NCBI GenBank assembly: GCA_002027195.1
Contig: MWJO01000078.1
Location: forward strand, 1-41,997
DNA: 41,997 bases
Reading direction: 5' to 3'
Source of the DNA: Streptomyces sp. GKU 895
Lineage (GTDB): Bacteria > Actinomycetota > Actinomycetes > Streptomycetales > Streptomycetaceae
In this document: piece after piece, positions 1 through 8,305 of the stretch
How the letters are laid out: the number at the start of each line of letters is the position of its first letter
Numbering within the stretch: the stretch's first letter is position 1
Position numbers and translations under genes: made by a program
The notes under the pieces: generated by a model
Database searches by the model: none
What the model saw: the letters and a program-made list of their open reading frames with translations, nothing else
What the model was told of the DNA's origin: nothing

Positions 1-1
1 A

Positions 2-94
2 GCCCGCCGCCCCGGCCTCAGCGCCGCCGCCGGTGCCGCCCCGCACCCGTCCCGCCGCCGCCGACCTGACCAAGCCCGACGGAGCGCCCGATGA
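2..94 (+). other. possible C-terminal tail of an upstream ORF, cut by the window edge
   Basis: The frame that begins at base 2 is open to a TGA at 92-94, which overlaps the ATG of the permease gene as ATGA. That arrangement is typical of an ABC ATPase gene translationally coupled to its permease. The translated stretch is Arg/Pro/Ala-rich and has no recognisable domain. Two other frames are also open or nearly open here, so the reading frame is inferred from the stop/start overlap alone. Nothing about function can be read from 30 residues. Confidence 0.3.
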
Positions 95-999
95 GTACGC
101 CCCAGCCTCCGATGCCGCAGGCCGCCGTGCCCCAGCCTCAGCCTCAGACGGCGCAGGCGCCCCACTGGCAGTCGGCGCCCGCCGGCTCGTACCCGACGTA
201 CACGTCTCCGATCCCGGTGGTGCGCACGCACCTCGGGCACGCGATCGCCTCGGAGTGGACGAAGATCCGCTCCGTGCGGTCGACGATGTGGACGCTCGGG
301 GTGTTCGTCCTGCTCGTCGTCGGGATCGGTCTGCTGGCCGCCGCGGTGGTGGGGAGCAGCGCCGGCGAGACCGACCTGGCCGGGGAGAACCCGCTGTCGT
401 TCGGCTTCTTCGGACTGCTGCTCGGCAGCATGTGCGTCATCACGCTCGGCGTGCTGACCACCGCCTCCGAGTACGGCACCGGCATGATCCGCACCACCAT
501 GACCGCGTGCCCCAACCGGGTGCGGGTGCTGGCGGCGAAGTCGATCGTGTTCTTCTCCGTCGCCTTCGTGGTGACCTTCGCCTCGGCGCTCCTGGTCGCC
601 CTCGCGGACGTGGCCCTGCTGGACAGCAGCGGCGTGCGGGACCCCTCCGGCAGCGAATGGCTCAAGGGCACCCTCGGCATCTCGCTCTACATCGCGCTGC
701 TCGGGCTGCTCTCGCTCGTCATCGGCTCGATCATCCGGCACTCGGCGGGCGCGATCACCATCATGATCGGCGTGGTGCTGGCCCCGCTGGTCATCGCGCT
801 GTTCATGTTCTCGTCCTCGCTGGAGAAGCTGCGCGAGGCCCTGTTCGAGTACTCGATCCCGAACCAGCTGAGCGTCTTCTACTCCAACTCGCTCACCGAG
901 TCCGGCCCGTCCGGCTGGGACCCACTGTGGATCATGCTCGGCGTGACGGCCGCCGCGTTCGCCGGTGCCGGCGCCCTGCTGGAGAAGCGGGACGTCTGA
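91..999 (+). CDS. ABC-2 type transporter permease
   Basis: This 302-residue membrane protein probably forms the channel of an ABC transporter, with its ATPase encoded just upstream of the window. The first 45 residues are Pro/Gln-rich and probably cytoplasmic. A short amphipathic stretch (SEWTKIRSVRSTMW, about 54-67) is typical of ABC-2 permeases and precedes six hydrophobic segments near 67-88, 104-124, 151-174, 193-216, 219-242 and 277-297. The ATG follows GGAG at 81-84 with a six-base gap and overlaps a possible upstream stop. No motif shows the substrate. The gene ends eight bases from a convergent gene. I am confident of the fold class but not of what is transported. Confidence 0.85.
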   Translation: MSTPQPPMPQAAVPQPQPQTAQAPHWQSAPAGSYPTYTSPIPVVRTHLGHAIASEWTKIRSVRSTMWTLGVFVLLVVGIGLLAAAVVGSSAGETDLAGENPLSFGFFGLLLGSMCVITLGVLTTASEYGTGMIRTTMTACPNRVRVLAAKSIVFFSVAFVVTFASALLVALADVALLDSSGVRDPSGSEWLKGTLGISLYIALLGLLSLVIGSIIRHSAGAITIMIGVVLAPLVIALFMFSSSLEKLREALFEYSIPNQLSVFYSNSLTESGPSGWDPLWIMLGVTAAAFAGAGALLEKRDV

Positions 1000-1007
1000 C
1001 CCAGGCC

Positions 1008-1337
1008 CTAGAACTTCGGCGCGTTCCTGGACCGCTGCACCCGCGTGGTGCGGCGGTCCTTCGCGTTCCAGCACGCCTTGTGCCAGTGCCGGCGCTCGTC
1101 GACCCCGGAGTGGTCCGGCCAGGCCACCACGTGCGGGACGCCGTCCGGGATCAGCTGGTCGCAGCCCGGGCAGCGGTAGGACTTGCCCTGGGAACTCGCA
1201 CCCGCCACATGGCGGACGTTCCACTCCTCGCCCTGCCAGCTCTCCGTGGACTGCCAGCCGCCGTACCGGCCGGACCGGTCGTCCTCGGCACTCCGGCCGG
1301 AATCGGAACCCTTGGGTCGGTTGCGACGCGGGGACAC
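1008..1337 (-). CDS. small conserved protein with a Cys/His zinc-ribbon-like motif
   Basis: The predicted protein is 109 residues. It starts at a GTG (1337) that follows GAGAGG at a good distance; upstream extensions lose actinobacterial codon bias. The N-terminal 50 residues are basic and polar. The C-terminal half carries CPGC (C56, C59) and HKAC (H86, C89), a spacing that suggests one bound zinc. Homologues in Streptomyces are often labelled ATP/GTP-binding protein, but I see no P-loop, so that label is not supported. The gene converges on the permease and diverges from the flavin oxidoreductase gene. Its function is unknown; nucleic acid or protein binding is only a guess from the ribbon motif. 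Confidence 0.75.
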   Translation of the reverse strand: MSPRRNRPKGSDSGRSAEDDRSGRYGGWQSTESWQGEEWNVRHVAGASSQGKSYRCPGCDQLIPDGVPHVVAWPDHSGVDERRHWHKACWNAKDRRTTRVQRSRNAPKF

Positions 1338-1558
1338 GGAACACCTCTCGGGGCTATACAGGAAGCACGGCGTGTCCAGCCTACGCGGCGCGGACAGGGG
1401 TACGCGAAGAGCACCAACCCCCACAAGTCCCCCTCGCGGACGCGGCATTCGGCAGACAATCCGCAAATCTCTTCGCCAGGCCGTGTCCTCGGCACGTGTC
1501 AGACGGTTATGCCGGGTGGGGGAGCTCCGCGTCGGAGCCAAGGAAGCAGGAAAAGCAC

Positions 1559-2587
1559 ATGCGCGTTGGAAGTTTCGTGTTGGCGGCCCAGTTCCCGGGG
1601 CAGGGCCAGGGGGAGGCGCTGCACCGCGCGGTCCGCTCGGCCGAGGTCGCCGAGGAAGCGGGCCTGGACTCGGTCTGGCTGGCCGAGCACCACTTCGTGC
1701 CGTACGGCACCTGCCCGTCGGCGATCACCCTGGCCGCGTTACTGCTGGGCCGCACCCGCCGGCTCCGCGTCGGCACCGCCGTCAGCGTGCTGCCCACCGC
1801 CCACCCGGTGGCCCTGGGCGAGCAGGCCGCGCTGCTGCACCTCACCTCGGGCGGGCGCTTCTCGCTGGGTGTCGGGCGCGGCGGGCCGTGGGTCGACCTG
1901 GAGGTGTTCGGGTCGGGGCTCGCGGCCTACGAGAAGGGGTTCCCGGAATCACTCGATCTGCTGGTGCGCTGGCTGCGCGACGCGTCGGTCTCGGCCGACG
2001 GCGAGCGCTACCGCTTCCGCGAGGTCCCCGTCGTACCGCGGCCCTCGGAGGCACTGACAGAGGCGGACGGCCCCGAGGTGATCGTCGCCTGCACCTCCCC
2101 GGCGAGTGTGCGGCTGGCGGCCGAGCGCGGGTTGCCGATGCTGCTCGGGATGCATGTCGGGGACGAGGAGAAGGCGGAGATGGTCGGCCTGTGGCGCAGG
2201 CATGCGCGTGCGGCGGGCCGTTCGCCGGACGAGATCGCGCAGGCGGCCCATGTCTCGGCCGGTGTCTGCCAGATCGCGGACAAGCGCACGGACGCCGTGG
2301 AGGCGTTGGTGAAGGCGATGCCGGGCTGGCTGCGCCAGGGCCTGGAGGCCCATGTGACGGTCGACGGCCGCCATCGCTCGATGCGCGACCCGGTGGCGTA
2401 CACCGAACTGCTCTGCGGGCTGCACCCGGTGGGCACTCCCCGGCTGTGCGCCGACCGGCTCGCCGCCACCAGCGAGCGGACCGGCATCTCCCGCTTCGCC
2501 CTGCTCGTCGAGGGCTCGGGAGACCTCGCGGCCACCGAGGAGAACGTACGGCGGCTGGGTGCCGAGGTGCTCCCCCACCTCGGCTGA
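1559..2587 (+). CDS. LLM-class (luciferase-like) flavin-dependent oxidoreductase
   Basis: The 342-residue product belongs to the bacterial luciferase-like superfamily, TIM-barrel enzymes that use FMN or F420 reduced by another protein. Family features include the first strand with a following EEAGLDSVWLAEHHF segment (the AEHHF signature near residue 45), the strand RLRVGTAVSVLP, and SGGRFSLGVGRG in the middle of the barrel. The ATG at 1559 follows AAGGAAGCAGGA. Upstream in-frame sequence is open but lacks coding character. It stands alone, so the substrate cannot be inferred. In the 221-bp divergent gap I see only a small hairpin (1524-1538) just before the ribosome site. Confidence 0.88.
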   Translation: MRVGSFVLAAQFPGQGQGEALHRAVRSAEVAEEAGLDSVWLAEHHFVPYGTCPSAITLAALLLGRTRRLRVGTAVSVLPTAHPVALGEQAALLHLTSGGRFSLGVGRGGPWVDLEVFGSGLAAYEKGFPESLDLLVRWLRDASVSADGERYRFREVPVVPRPSEALTEADGPEVIVACTSPASVRLAAERGLPMLLGMHVGDEEKAEMVGLWRRHARAAGRSPDEIAQAAHVSAGVCQIADKRTDAVEALVKAMPGWLRQGLEAHVTVDGRHRSMRDPVAYTELLCGLHPVGTPRLCADRLAATSERTGISRFALLVEGSGDLAATEENVRRLGAEVLPHLG

Positions 2588-2605
2588 CCGTGGGCCCCGC
2601 GCAGA

Positions 2606-2654
2606 GCTTGCCGCCCCTGTACTGAATGCACCTCCCGCGTACGGAGCGGCAAGC
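2606..2654. terminator. inverted repeat between convergent genes
   Basis: A perfect 9-bp inverted repeat (GCTTGCCGC at 2606-2614 and GCGGCAAGC at 2646-2654) with a 31-base loop lies between two convergent genes. It probably serves as a bidirectional terminator, although the loop is long and there is no T-run. Confidence 0.45.
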
Positions 2655-2669
2655 GAACGGCTCGCTGCG

Positions 2670-3062
2670 TCAGCAGTCCCGGAACTCCGGGGACTGGTTC
2701 AGCAGTTGACTGCGGACCGAGGTGAAGCGGGCCAGCGTCTCGTCCACCGAGGCGTCCAGCGGGAACACCGCCACCCGGTGGCAGTTCTGGAACGCCAGCC
2801 GTACCCCGAAGTGCCGTTGCAGCGCGCCGCGTATCGCGTCACTCGCGAGCGCACGCAGCAGCTGACCGCGTGCCTGCTCGTCCGGCGGAGGCGTCTGGTT
2901 GTCGGCGAACGCGCCGCCGTCGACCTTCAGCTGGGCCACCAGGGAGCTGATCATCTCCCATGCGTAAGGCAGGGAGGTCCGGACGCAGTCGACGAATTCC
3001 GCTTCGTCGACCTCGCCTCGCTCGGCCTTCTCGAGTAGGGCCGGTGAGACGTCGAGCGACAT
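2670..3062 (-). CDS. SCO5389-like small protein of unknown function
   Basis: This 130-residue acidic protein starts at ATG 3062 behind a very strong site (GAGAGGAGAACCC). I recognise it as resembling a Streptomyces family named after SCO5389. No catalytic motif, membrane segment or signal peptide is visible. The N-terminal half (SLDVSPALLEKAERGEVDEAEF) looks like a helical regulatory module, and the C-terminal half ends LLNQSPEFRDC. It diverges from nucS across 254 bases. In actinobacteria it keeps company with nucS, but no functional link is established here. The function is unknown, and the high ribosome-site quality suggests good expression. Confidence 0.75.
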   Translation of the reverse strand: MSLDVSPALLEKAERGEVDEAEFVDCVRTSLPYAWEMISSLVAQLKVDGGAFADNQTPPPDEQARGQLLRALASDAIRGALQRHFGVRLAFQNCHRVAVFPLDASVDETLARFTSVRSQLLNQSPEFRDC

Positions 3063-3302
3063 GGGTTCTCCTCTCGCACCCCCAAGCAACAGGGGTTGCC
3101 GGACAGATGAGGGAGTCCGCGACGCCGAACACGCTGAGTACATGCCTCGCGACCTCCCGTTTACTACCGTAGGCAACGGACCGTGACGGCACCAGGAGAT
3201 TGCGTACATAGAGGGCCCCCAATGGGCACACAATCGGCCACAAACGAACACGGGTCGTTCCGGGTGCTACGGGCCGAATCGCTTCGACGGCGGGCCGTCG
3301 AG

Positions 3303-3308
3303 TAGCGT
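3303..3308 (+). promoter_or_regulatory. candidate -10 box for leaderless nucS
   Basis: TAGCGT (TANNNT pattern) sits eight bases before the nucS ATG, and no ribosome site is present. This is the layout of leaderless genes in Streptomyces. I see no convincing -35 hexamer. Confidence 0.45.
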
Positions 3309-3316
3309 TGCCCACC

Positions 3317-3988
3317 ATGCGTCTCGTCATTGCCCGGTGCTCCGTCGACTACGCGGGCCGGCTCACCGCCCACCTCCCGTCCGCGCCCCGCCTGATCCTC
3401 GTGAAGGCGGACGGCAGCGTCTCGATCCACGCGGACGACCGGGCCTACAAGCCCCTGAACTGGATGTCGCCGCCCTGCACGTTGAAGGAGGGTGCGGGCG
3501 ACGAAGAGGGCGTCTGGACCGTCATCAACAAAGCCGGCGAGAAGCTGATCATCACGATGGAGGAGATCCTCCACGACTCCTCGCACGAACTGGGCGTCGA
3601 CCCGGGCCTGATCAAGGACGGCGTGGAAGCACACCTTCAGGAGCTCCTCGCCGACCGCATCGAGACCCTCGGCGACGGCTACACGCTCATCCGCCGCGAG
3701 TACATGACCGCCATCGGCCCGGTCGACATCCTGTGCCGGGACGCCGACGGCCAGACCGTCGCGGTCGAGATCAAGCGGCGCGGCGAGATCGACGGCGTCG
3801 AGCAACTCACCCGCTACCTGGAGCTGTTGAACCGCGACCCGCATCTCGCCCCGGTCCGCGGCATCTTCGCCGCCCAGGAGATCAAGCCCCAGGCCCGCGT
3901 CCTCGCCACGGACCGCGGCATCGGCTGCACGGTCCTCGACTACGACGCCCTGCGCGGCATCGAGGACGACAAGCTGCGGCTGTTCTGA
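3317..3988 (+). CDS. nucS: endonuclease NucS (EndoMS), non-canonical mismatch repair
   Basis: NucS/EndoMS cuts both strands at mismatches. In actinobacteria lacking MutS/MutL it carries out mismatch repair and limits mutation and recombination between diverged sequences. The 223-residue product has the expected MRLVIARCSVDY start, an N-terminal dimerisation domain (about 1-115) and a C-terminal PD-(D/E)XK nuclease core, with D137 (GPVDIL), E151 and K153 (VEIKRR) at the metal site. It ends in DDKLRLF, the sort of C-terminal hydrophobic tail by which NucS binds the beta clamp. I use ATG 3317 rather than TTG 3308 because the protein then matches the family start. The start is probably leaderless. 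Confidence 0.95.
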   Translation: MRLVIARCSVDYAGRLTAHLPSAPRLILVKADGSVSIHADDRAYKPLNWMSPPCTLKEGAGDEEGVWTVINKAGEKLIITMEEILHDSSHELGVDPGLIKDGVEAHLQELLADRIETLGDGYTLIRREYMTAIGPVDILCRDADGQTVAVEIKRRGEIDGVEQLTRYLELLNRDPHLAPVRGIFAAQEIKPQARVLATDRGIGCTVLDYDALRGIEDDKLRLF

Positions 3989-4018
3989 CGGCGATCGCCT
4001 TCGAGGCTCTACGACGAC

Positions 4019-4050
4019 GAGGGCCGGGTTCCTGACAGGAACCGGCCCTC
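4019..4050. terminator. bidirectional terminator hairpin
   Basis: GAGGGCCGGGTTCCT (4019-4033) pairs with AGGAACCGGCCCTC (4037-4050) through one bulged G. The long GC stem lies between the convergent nucS and ATPase genes and can terminate both. Confidence 0.75.
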
Positions 4051-4068
4051 ACTGCCGGCGCACGCGCG

Positions 4069-6560
4069 TCAGATGACCGCGCCCGACGCGGAACCCGACG
4101 AGGCCGGCGTGCCGGCGCCGCCGCTCTCCGAGGCGCTGGCGGGCGCGCTGGAGGCCGGGCCGCTGGCGGAGTCGGACGTGGTCGGCGTGTCCGACGGCTC
4201 CGGTGTCGGGCTCGTCGTCGGCGTCGGCGAACCCGAGGGCGTGCTCGGCGTCGGCGTCGGCGAGGTCGACGGCGGCTTGGTCGGGGACGCCGAGGTCGAC
4301 GGCGGCTTGGGCGTCGGCGACGACGGCTTCGAGGTGGGCGACTTCGTGCCGCTCGGGTCGTCGGAGGGCTGCGCGCTCTCCGTCGGCGTCGGGTCGTCCG
4401 ACGTACCGAACGTGCCGTCCGGGCCCGGGTCGGTCGGACGGCTGGTGGCCGTGCCGGTGTCGCCCTTGCCGTCGTCGTTCTTCGGGACGTCGGCGCCGAG
4501 GCTGCCGTCGTCGATGCCCTGGCTGGCCGACGGGTTGACGCCCACCTTGTCGGACGGGTTGTTCGCGTCGTTGTTCGACGTGGCCCCGAGCGTCACCACC
4601 GTGCCCAGCACCGCCGCGAGGAGCGCGCCCGCGCCGGCCGCGACGAGGTTGCGCCGGGCGAGCCCCTTGAGGCCGCCGCGGGCCTTGCGGTTGGGCACCA
4701 CGGGGGCGGGGGCCACGGCCCGGTGGGTGACCAGGGTCGAGGGGTCGTTCGGCGGCTGGAGCGGCGGGAAGGCCGGGATGCCGCCGGGCGGCGACAGCGA
4801 CTCCTCGTGGCGGGCGTCGGGCACCTCCTCGCCGGCGGTCGCGGTGATGGCCGGCGGCAGGCCGGACCGGTCGGAGACCAGCGCGAGCGCACGGCGGCCC
4901 GCGACGGTGCCGCGCTTGTCGGCGAGGGCGCCGCGCAGCGCGATGGCGGCCTCCAGCTCGGCGCGGGCCCGGTCCAGCTGGTCGGCGCAGAGCGCGAGGA
5001 TGCCCAACTCATGGTGGAAGTAGGCCTGTTCACCCACCTCGCCGGAGACCCGGGCGGCCTCGGCGCCGAAGCGCAGGGTGCGCTCCCAGGCGCTCCAGTG
5101 CAGCCCGGCGGCGAACGCGGGCGCGGCGGTGCGGGCCAGCTGGACGGTGACGTTCTCCTCGCCCTCGTCGGCCGGCTCCGCGACCGGCACCAGCACGGTG
5201 AGGGCGGCGAGCACGGCGTCGGACTCGGCGCACACCCGCTCGGGCGTGACCGAGGGGTGCCCGGCCCACCAGGCGTAGTGCCGGGCCGCGGCCAGGGCCT
5301 GGCCTTCGATGTCGTCGCCGTATCCGGCGCTCTCCAGCTGGGTCTGCACACCGGCGGCGAGCCGGTAGCGGGCGCCGACCGGAGTGATGAGCGCGGAGCT
5401 CAGCAGCTCGCCCAGCGCGGCGTCGGCGTGGGTGTCGCCGACGAGGGCGGGCAGATGGGCCTGGTGCGGCACCTCGCCGCCGAGCGCCACGGCGAACCGC
5501 AGGGCGGCGCGCGCCGATTCGCTGAGCCGGCCGGCGAGCAGCGCGGCGGGTGCGGCGCCCTCGGCGAGGGAGGGCAGCGGCACGTCCTGGCCGTCGCCGC
5601 CCTCGTAGGGGGCGTCGACCAGGGCGCCCTGGAAGACGCCGAACTCGTCGAAGGCCTCGGCACTGGCGCGCAGTTCGTCACGCTGCCGGAGCAGGGCGCC
5701 GGCCTGGACGAACCTGAGCGGCAGCCCCTCGGACTCGAACCAGAGGTCGCCGGCCCAGTTGGCCTCCTCCTCGGTGAGCACGCGGCCGACGGCACGCTCC
5801 AGGAGCTCCACTCCCCCGGCGCGGTCCAGGCCGCCGAGGAAGACCTCTTCGAGGGCCGAGTCGGCGGACGGCGCGGGCACGTCCGGGGTCGCGGCGACGA
5901 GGAAGGCGCACTCGGGGGTGGCCTCGAGCAGGTCGTCGAGCGCGGCGCCGCCGAACTCGACGTCGTCGAGGACGACGACCGCGCCGATCTCCCGGACGAG
6001 GGCGAGCAGGTCCTCGTGTCCGGGCCGGTGCAGGGGTGCGTCGTAGACGGCGTAGAAGAGGTCGTGGAGGAGGTCGTCGGCGCTGCGGTGGAAGCCGTTC
6101 AGGCGGACGACGCCGTCGGGGGGCGAGGTCCGAGCAGTCCTCGGCGACGACGTCGAGCAGGCTGGTGCGGCCCGATCCGGCGGGGCCGGTGAGGCGGACG
6201 GAGCGGCCGCGGGCGAGCAGCCGCACGAGGCGTTCACGCTCGTCCTGGCGGTCCAGCAGCGGCAGCCGGGCGGGTGGGGCCGGACGGGCGGCGGCGCCGC
6301 GCGGTGGTCTCGGCGCGTTCGGTGGCGCTGAGCTGCGGCCGGGCGGGCCGTTCGCCCGGCGGGCAGGGCTCTATCTCGCTGCCGTCGACGGGGTTGACCG
6401 TGAGCAGGTGGTCACCGGAGACCAGCTGCACCGTGCGGGCCAGGGCGGGCGTGCTCTGGCCGACGCCGGGTGTGAGCGGGTCCCGGGGCGGACGCTGGCG
6501 CGACGGGTTGCCGTCACCGTCGTGGCCGTACTCCTCGGGTCCCCGGGTGTTCGGGTCCAT
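4069..6560 (-). pseudogene. membrane-anchored ATPase-like protein, reading frame broken by two single-base insertions
   Basis: Three frames join into one protein of about 829 residues once two extra bases are removed (2492 nt becomes 830 codons). Frame 1 runs from ATG 6560 to about 6297. Frame 2 holds the Walker A motif GPAGSGRT (about residue 125-132). Frame 3 starts at 6123 and holds a Walker-B-like VVVLDDVEF, then FLVAATP, then a long helical region resembling STAND/AAA-type regulators. Near the C-terminus one membrane segment (about 638-660) is followed by about 170 Ser/Thr/Pro-rich residues, presumably outside the cell. The indels lie in a G6 run (6118-6123) and a GC repeat (6288-6304), so sequencing error is as likely as true decay. 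The nearest family is Streptomyces ATP/GTP-binding proteins; the function is unknown. Confidence 0.7.
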
Positions 6561-6834
6561 AGGTTCAAGCCCCCCAAAAGCGTCTCGTGTGTCGTGGGTC
6601 CTTCGGGACCCAGGCCCCCTCCGGCCTGCTGCACACCGCGCTGTCGCTTCTGGTCCGGGCCCGCTCGTTCAGGGACGTGCTTCCAGCGGGCGACCGAACC
6701 CTAAACCTTCGCACAGTATCTACGACAGCCCGGGGTACCGCGCCGTCCGAGACGTCACAGTCTCGTGAGGATTGTGCGCGACGCGCCTTTCACCATTGCA
6801 ACACCGGACGCCCACACCGCATGCGCACAAGGGT

Positions 6835-7158
6835 TCACACGCGGGGCAGCGACTCCACCCCGATGCCGCCCTCGATCGCCAGGATCCGGTGCAGCCGGGT
6901 GGCCACCAGCAGGCGCTGCATCTGCGGCGGTACGTCGCGCAGCACCAGGCGGCGGCCGCAGCGGCCGGCCCTGCGATGGGCCCCCATGATCACTCCGAGG
7001 CCGGTGGCGTCCCAGGAGTCGAGCTCGGACAGGTCGAGCACGAGATCGCCGACTCCGTCGTCGACGGCCGAGTGCAGGACCGTACGGGCGTCCGCCGCGC
7101 TGCGGACGTCGAGGCGGCCCCCGACGACCAGCTCGACGTGGTCGCCCCTGATGAACAT
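6835..7158 (-). CDS. STAS-domain protein, anti-sigma factor antagonist-like
   Basis: The 107-residue product is a single STAS domain like SpoIIAA/RsbV/BldG, which binds an anti-sigma kinase and releases a sigma factor when unphosphorylated. The phospho-acceptor loop reads DSWDATGLG, with T52 where SpoIIAA has Ser58, so phosphorylation would be on threonine. ATG 7158 follows GGGGAG at about six bases. No anti-sigma kinase or sigma factor gene is adjacent, so the partners must be encoded elsewhere. The gene lies between the broken ATPase gene and the hydroxybutyryl-CoA dehydrogenase gene on the same strand, with two inverted repeats in the gap ahead of it. The fold assignment is firm; the pathway is not known. 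Confidence 0.85.
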   Translation of the reverse strand: MFIRGDHVELVVGGRLDVRSAADARTVLHSAVDDGVGDLVLDLSELDSWDATGLGVIMGAHRRAGRCGRRLVLRDVPPQMQRLLVATRLHRILAIEGGIGVESLPRV

Positions 7159-7209
7159 ATGCGCTCCCCGTGGTGCGTCTCGTGCTCCGCGAATGTGATG
7201 TCCGGTGAT

Positions 7210-7244
7210 GCAACCTCTGACTGCGCGAGGCGGTCAGAGGTTGC
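7210..7244 (-). terminator. perfect 12-bp inverted repeat ahead of the STAS gene
   Basis: GCAACCTCTGAC (7210-7221) and GTCAGAGGTTGC (7233-7244) are perfect complements around an 11-base loop. The element lies after the dehydrogenase gene and 52 bases before the STAS start, so it may terminate the former or act as an operator or leader hairpin for the latter. No T-run follows. Confidence 0.5.
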
Positions 7245-7264
7245 CGTCTGTAAGCGAACCGATA

Positions 7265-7312
7265 CCGAATTCACCCGTCGGTGTGACACCAGAGGGGCGT
7301 ATGTGAATTCGG
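7265..7312. repeat. 10-bp inverted repeat pair enclosing a small palindrome
   Basis: CCGAATTCAC (7265-7274) and GTGAATTCGG (7303-7312) are exact reverse complements 28 bases apart. Between them GGTGTGACACC (7280-7290) forms its own 5+1+5 palindrome. The A/T content of the arms is unusual for this genome. The site is directly behind the dehydrogenase stop and may be part of its terminator or a paired operator for the STAS gene. Confidence 0.5.
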
Positions 7313-7319
7313 GTGTTGA

Positions 7320-8168
7320 TCAGTACGTGTAGAAGCCCTGCCCGCTCTTGCGTCCGATGTCACCGGCATCAACCATCCGGCGCATCAGCTCCGGCGGAGC
7401 GAACTTCTCGTCCTGGGACTCGGTGTAGATGTTGCTGGTGGCGTGCAGCAGGATGTCGACGCCCGTCAGGTCGGCCGTGGCGAGCGGGCCCATGGCGTGC
7501 CCGAAGCCCAGCTTGCAGGCGAGGTCGATGTCCTCGGCGGTGGCGACGCCCGACTCGTACAGCTTGGTGGCCTCGACGACGAGCGCCGAGATGAGCCGGG
7601 TGGTCACGAACCCCGCCACATCCCGGTTCACGACGATGCAGGTCTTGCCGGTGGACTCGGCGAACTCCCGCGCGGTGGCGAGGGTTTCGTCGCTCGTCTT
7701 GTAGCCGCGGACCAGCTCGACGAGCTGCATCATCGGCACCGGCGAGAAGAAGTGGACGCCGACGACCCGCTCGGGGTGCTCGGTGGCCGCGGCGATCTTG
7801 GTGATCGGGATGGCGGAGGTGTTGGAGGCGAGGACGGTGTCCTCACGCACGATCTTGTCCAGGGCGCGGAAGATCTCGTGCTTGACGTCGAGCTTCTCGA
7901 AGACGGCCTCGACGACGATGTCGGCGTCCGCGGCGGCGTCCAGGTCGGTGGTCGCGGTGATCCGGCCGAGGGCGGCGTCGGCGTCGTGCGCCTCCATCTT
8001 GCCCTTGCTCACGAACTTGTCGTACGAGGCCTTGATGCCGTCGGTGCCACGCTTCAGGGCCTCGTCGGTGACGTCCCGCAGGACGACGTCCCAGCCCGCT
8101 TGCGCGGAGACCTGGGCGATCCCGGAACCCATCAAGCCGGCGCCGATGACGGCAAGCTTCCGTGCCAC
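7320..8168 (-). CDS. 3-hydroxybutyryl-CoA dehydrogenase
   Basis: The enzyme interconverts acetoacetyl-CoA and 3-hydroxybutyryl-CoA with NAD(P)H, serving fatty-acid or butyrate/polyhydroxybutyrate metabolism and supply of C4 units. The 282-residue product has the usual length for the stand-alone enzyme. The N-terminal Rossmann motif is VIGAGLMGSGIAQ, the catalytic region GVHFFSPVPMMQLVELV contains the active-site His, and the C-terminal helical domain has DVAGFVTTRL and GRKSGQGFYTY. GTG 8168 is chosen because GGGGAG lies eight bases upstream; the extra 11 codons before it lack a good start. A TetR gene on the same strand, 137 bases upstream, may control it, but no operator is obvious. Confidence 0.92.
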   Translation of the reverse strand: MARKLAVIGAGLMGSGIAQVSAQAGWDVVLRDVTDEALKRGTDGIKASYDKFVSKGKMEAHDADAALGRITATTDLDAAADADIVVEAVFEKLDVKHEIFRALDKIVREDTVLASNTSAIPITKIAAATEHPERVVGVHFFSPVPMMQLVELVRGYKTSDETLATAREFAESTGKTCIVVNRDVAGFVTTRLISALVVEATKLYESGVATAEDIDLACKLGFGHAMGPLATADLTGVDILLHATSNIYTESQDEKFAPPELMRRMVDAGDIGRKSGQGFYTY

Positions 8169-8305
8169 TGTTGCGACTCCCCTTTTGAACGCCTTACCCA
8201 CTGTTTAAGTTGCCTCTTCGGCGGACCCTAGCGCTCGTGAGGGGCTGTGTGACCGGTAAGTAATGCGCGTCACGTCTCATCTGACGGACATCACACCGGC
8301 AGACG

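Noticed and set aside
33..2057. 674-codon plus-strand frame across the permease and oxidoreductase genes
   Set aside because: Arg/Pro-rich shadow frame with no motif, running through two intergenic gaps and an opposite-strand gene.
4069..4560. Repeated GTCGGCG-type units as a DNA repeat array
   Set aside because: They encode the Ser/Thr/Pro-rich tail of the ATPase-like protein and follow codon bias; they are not a separate element.
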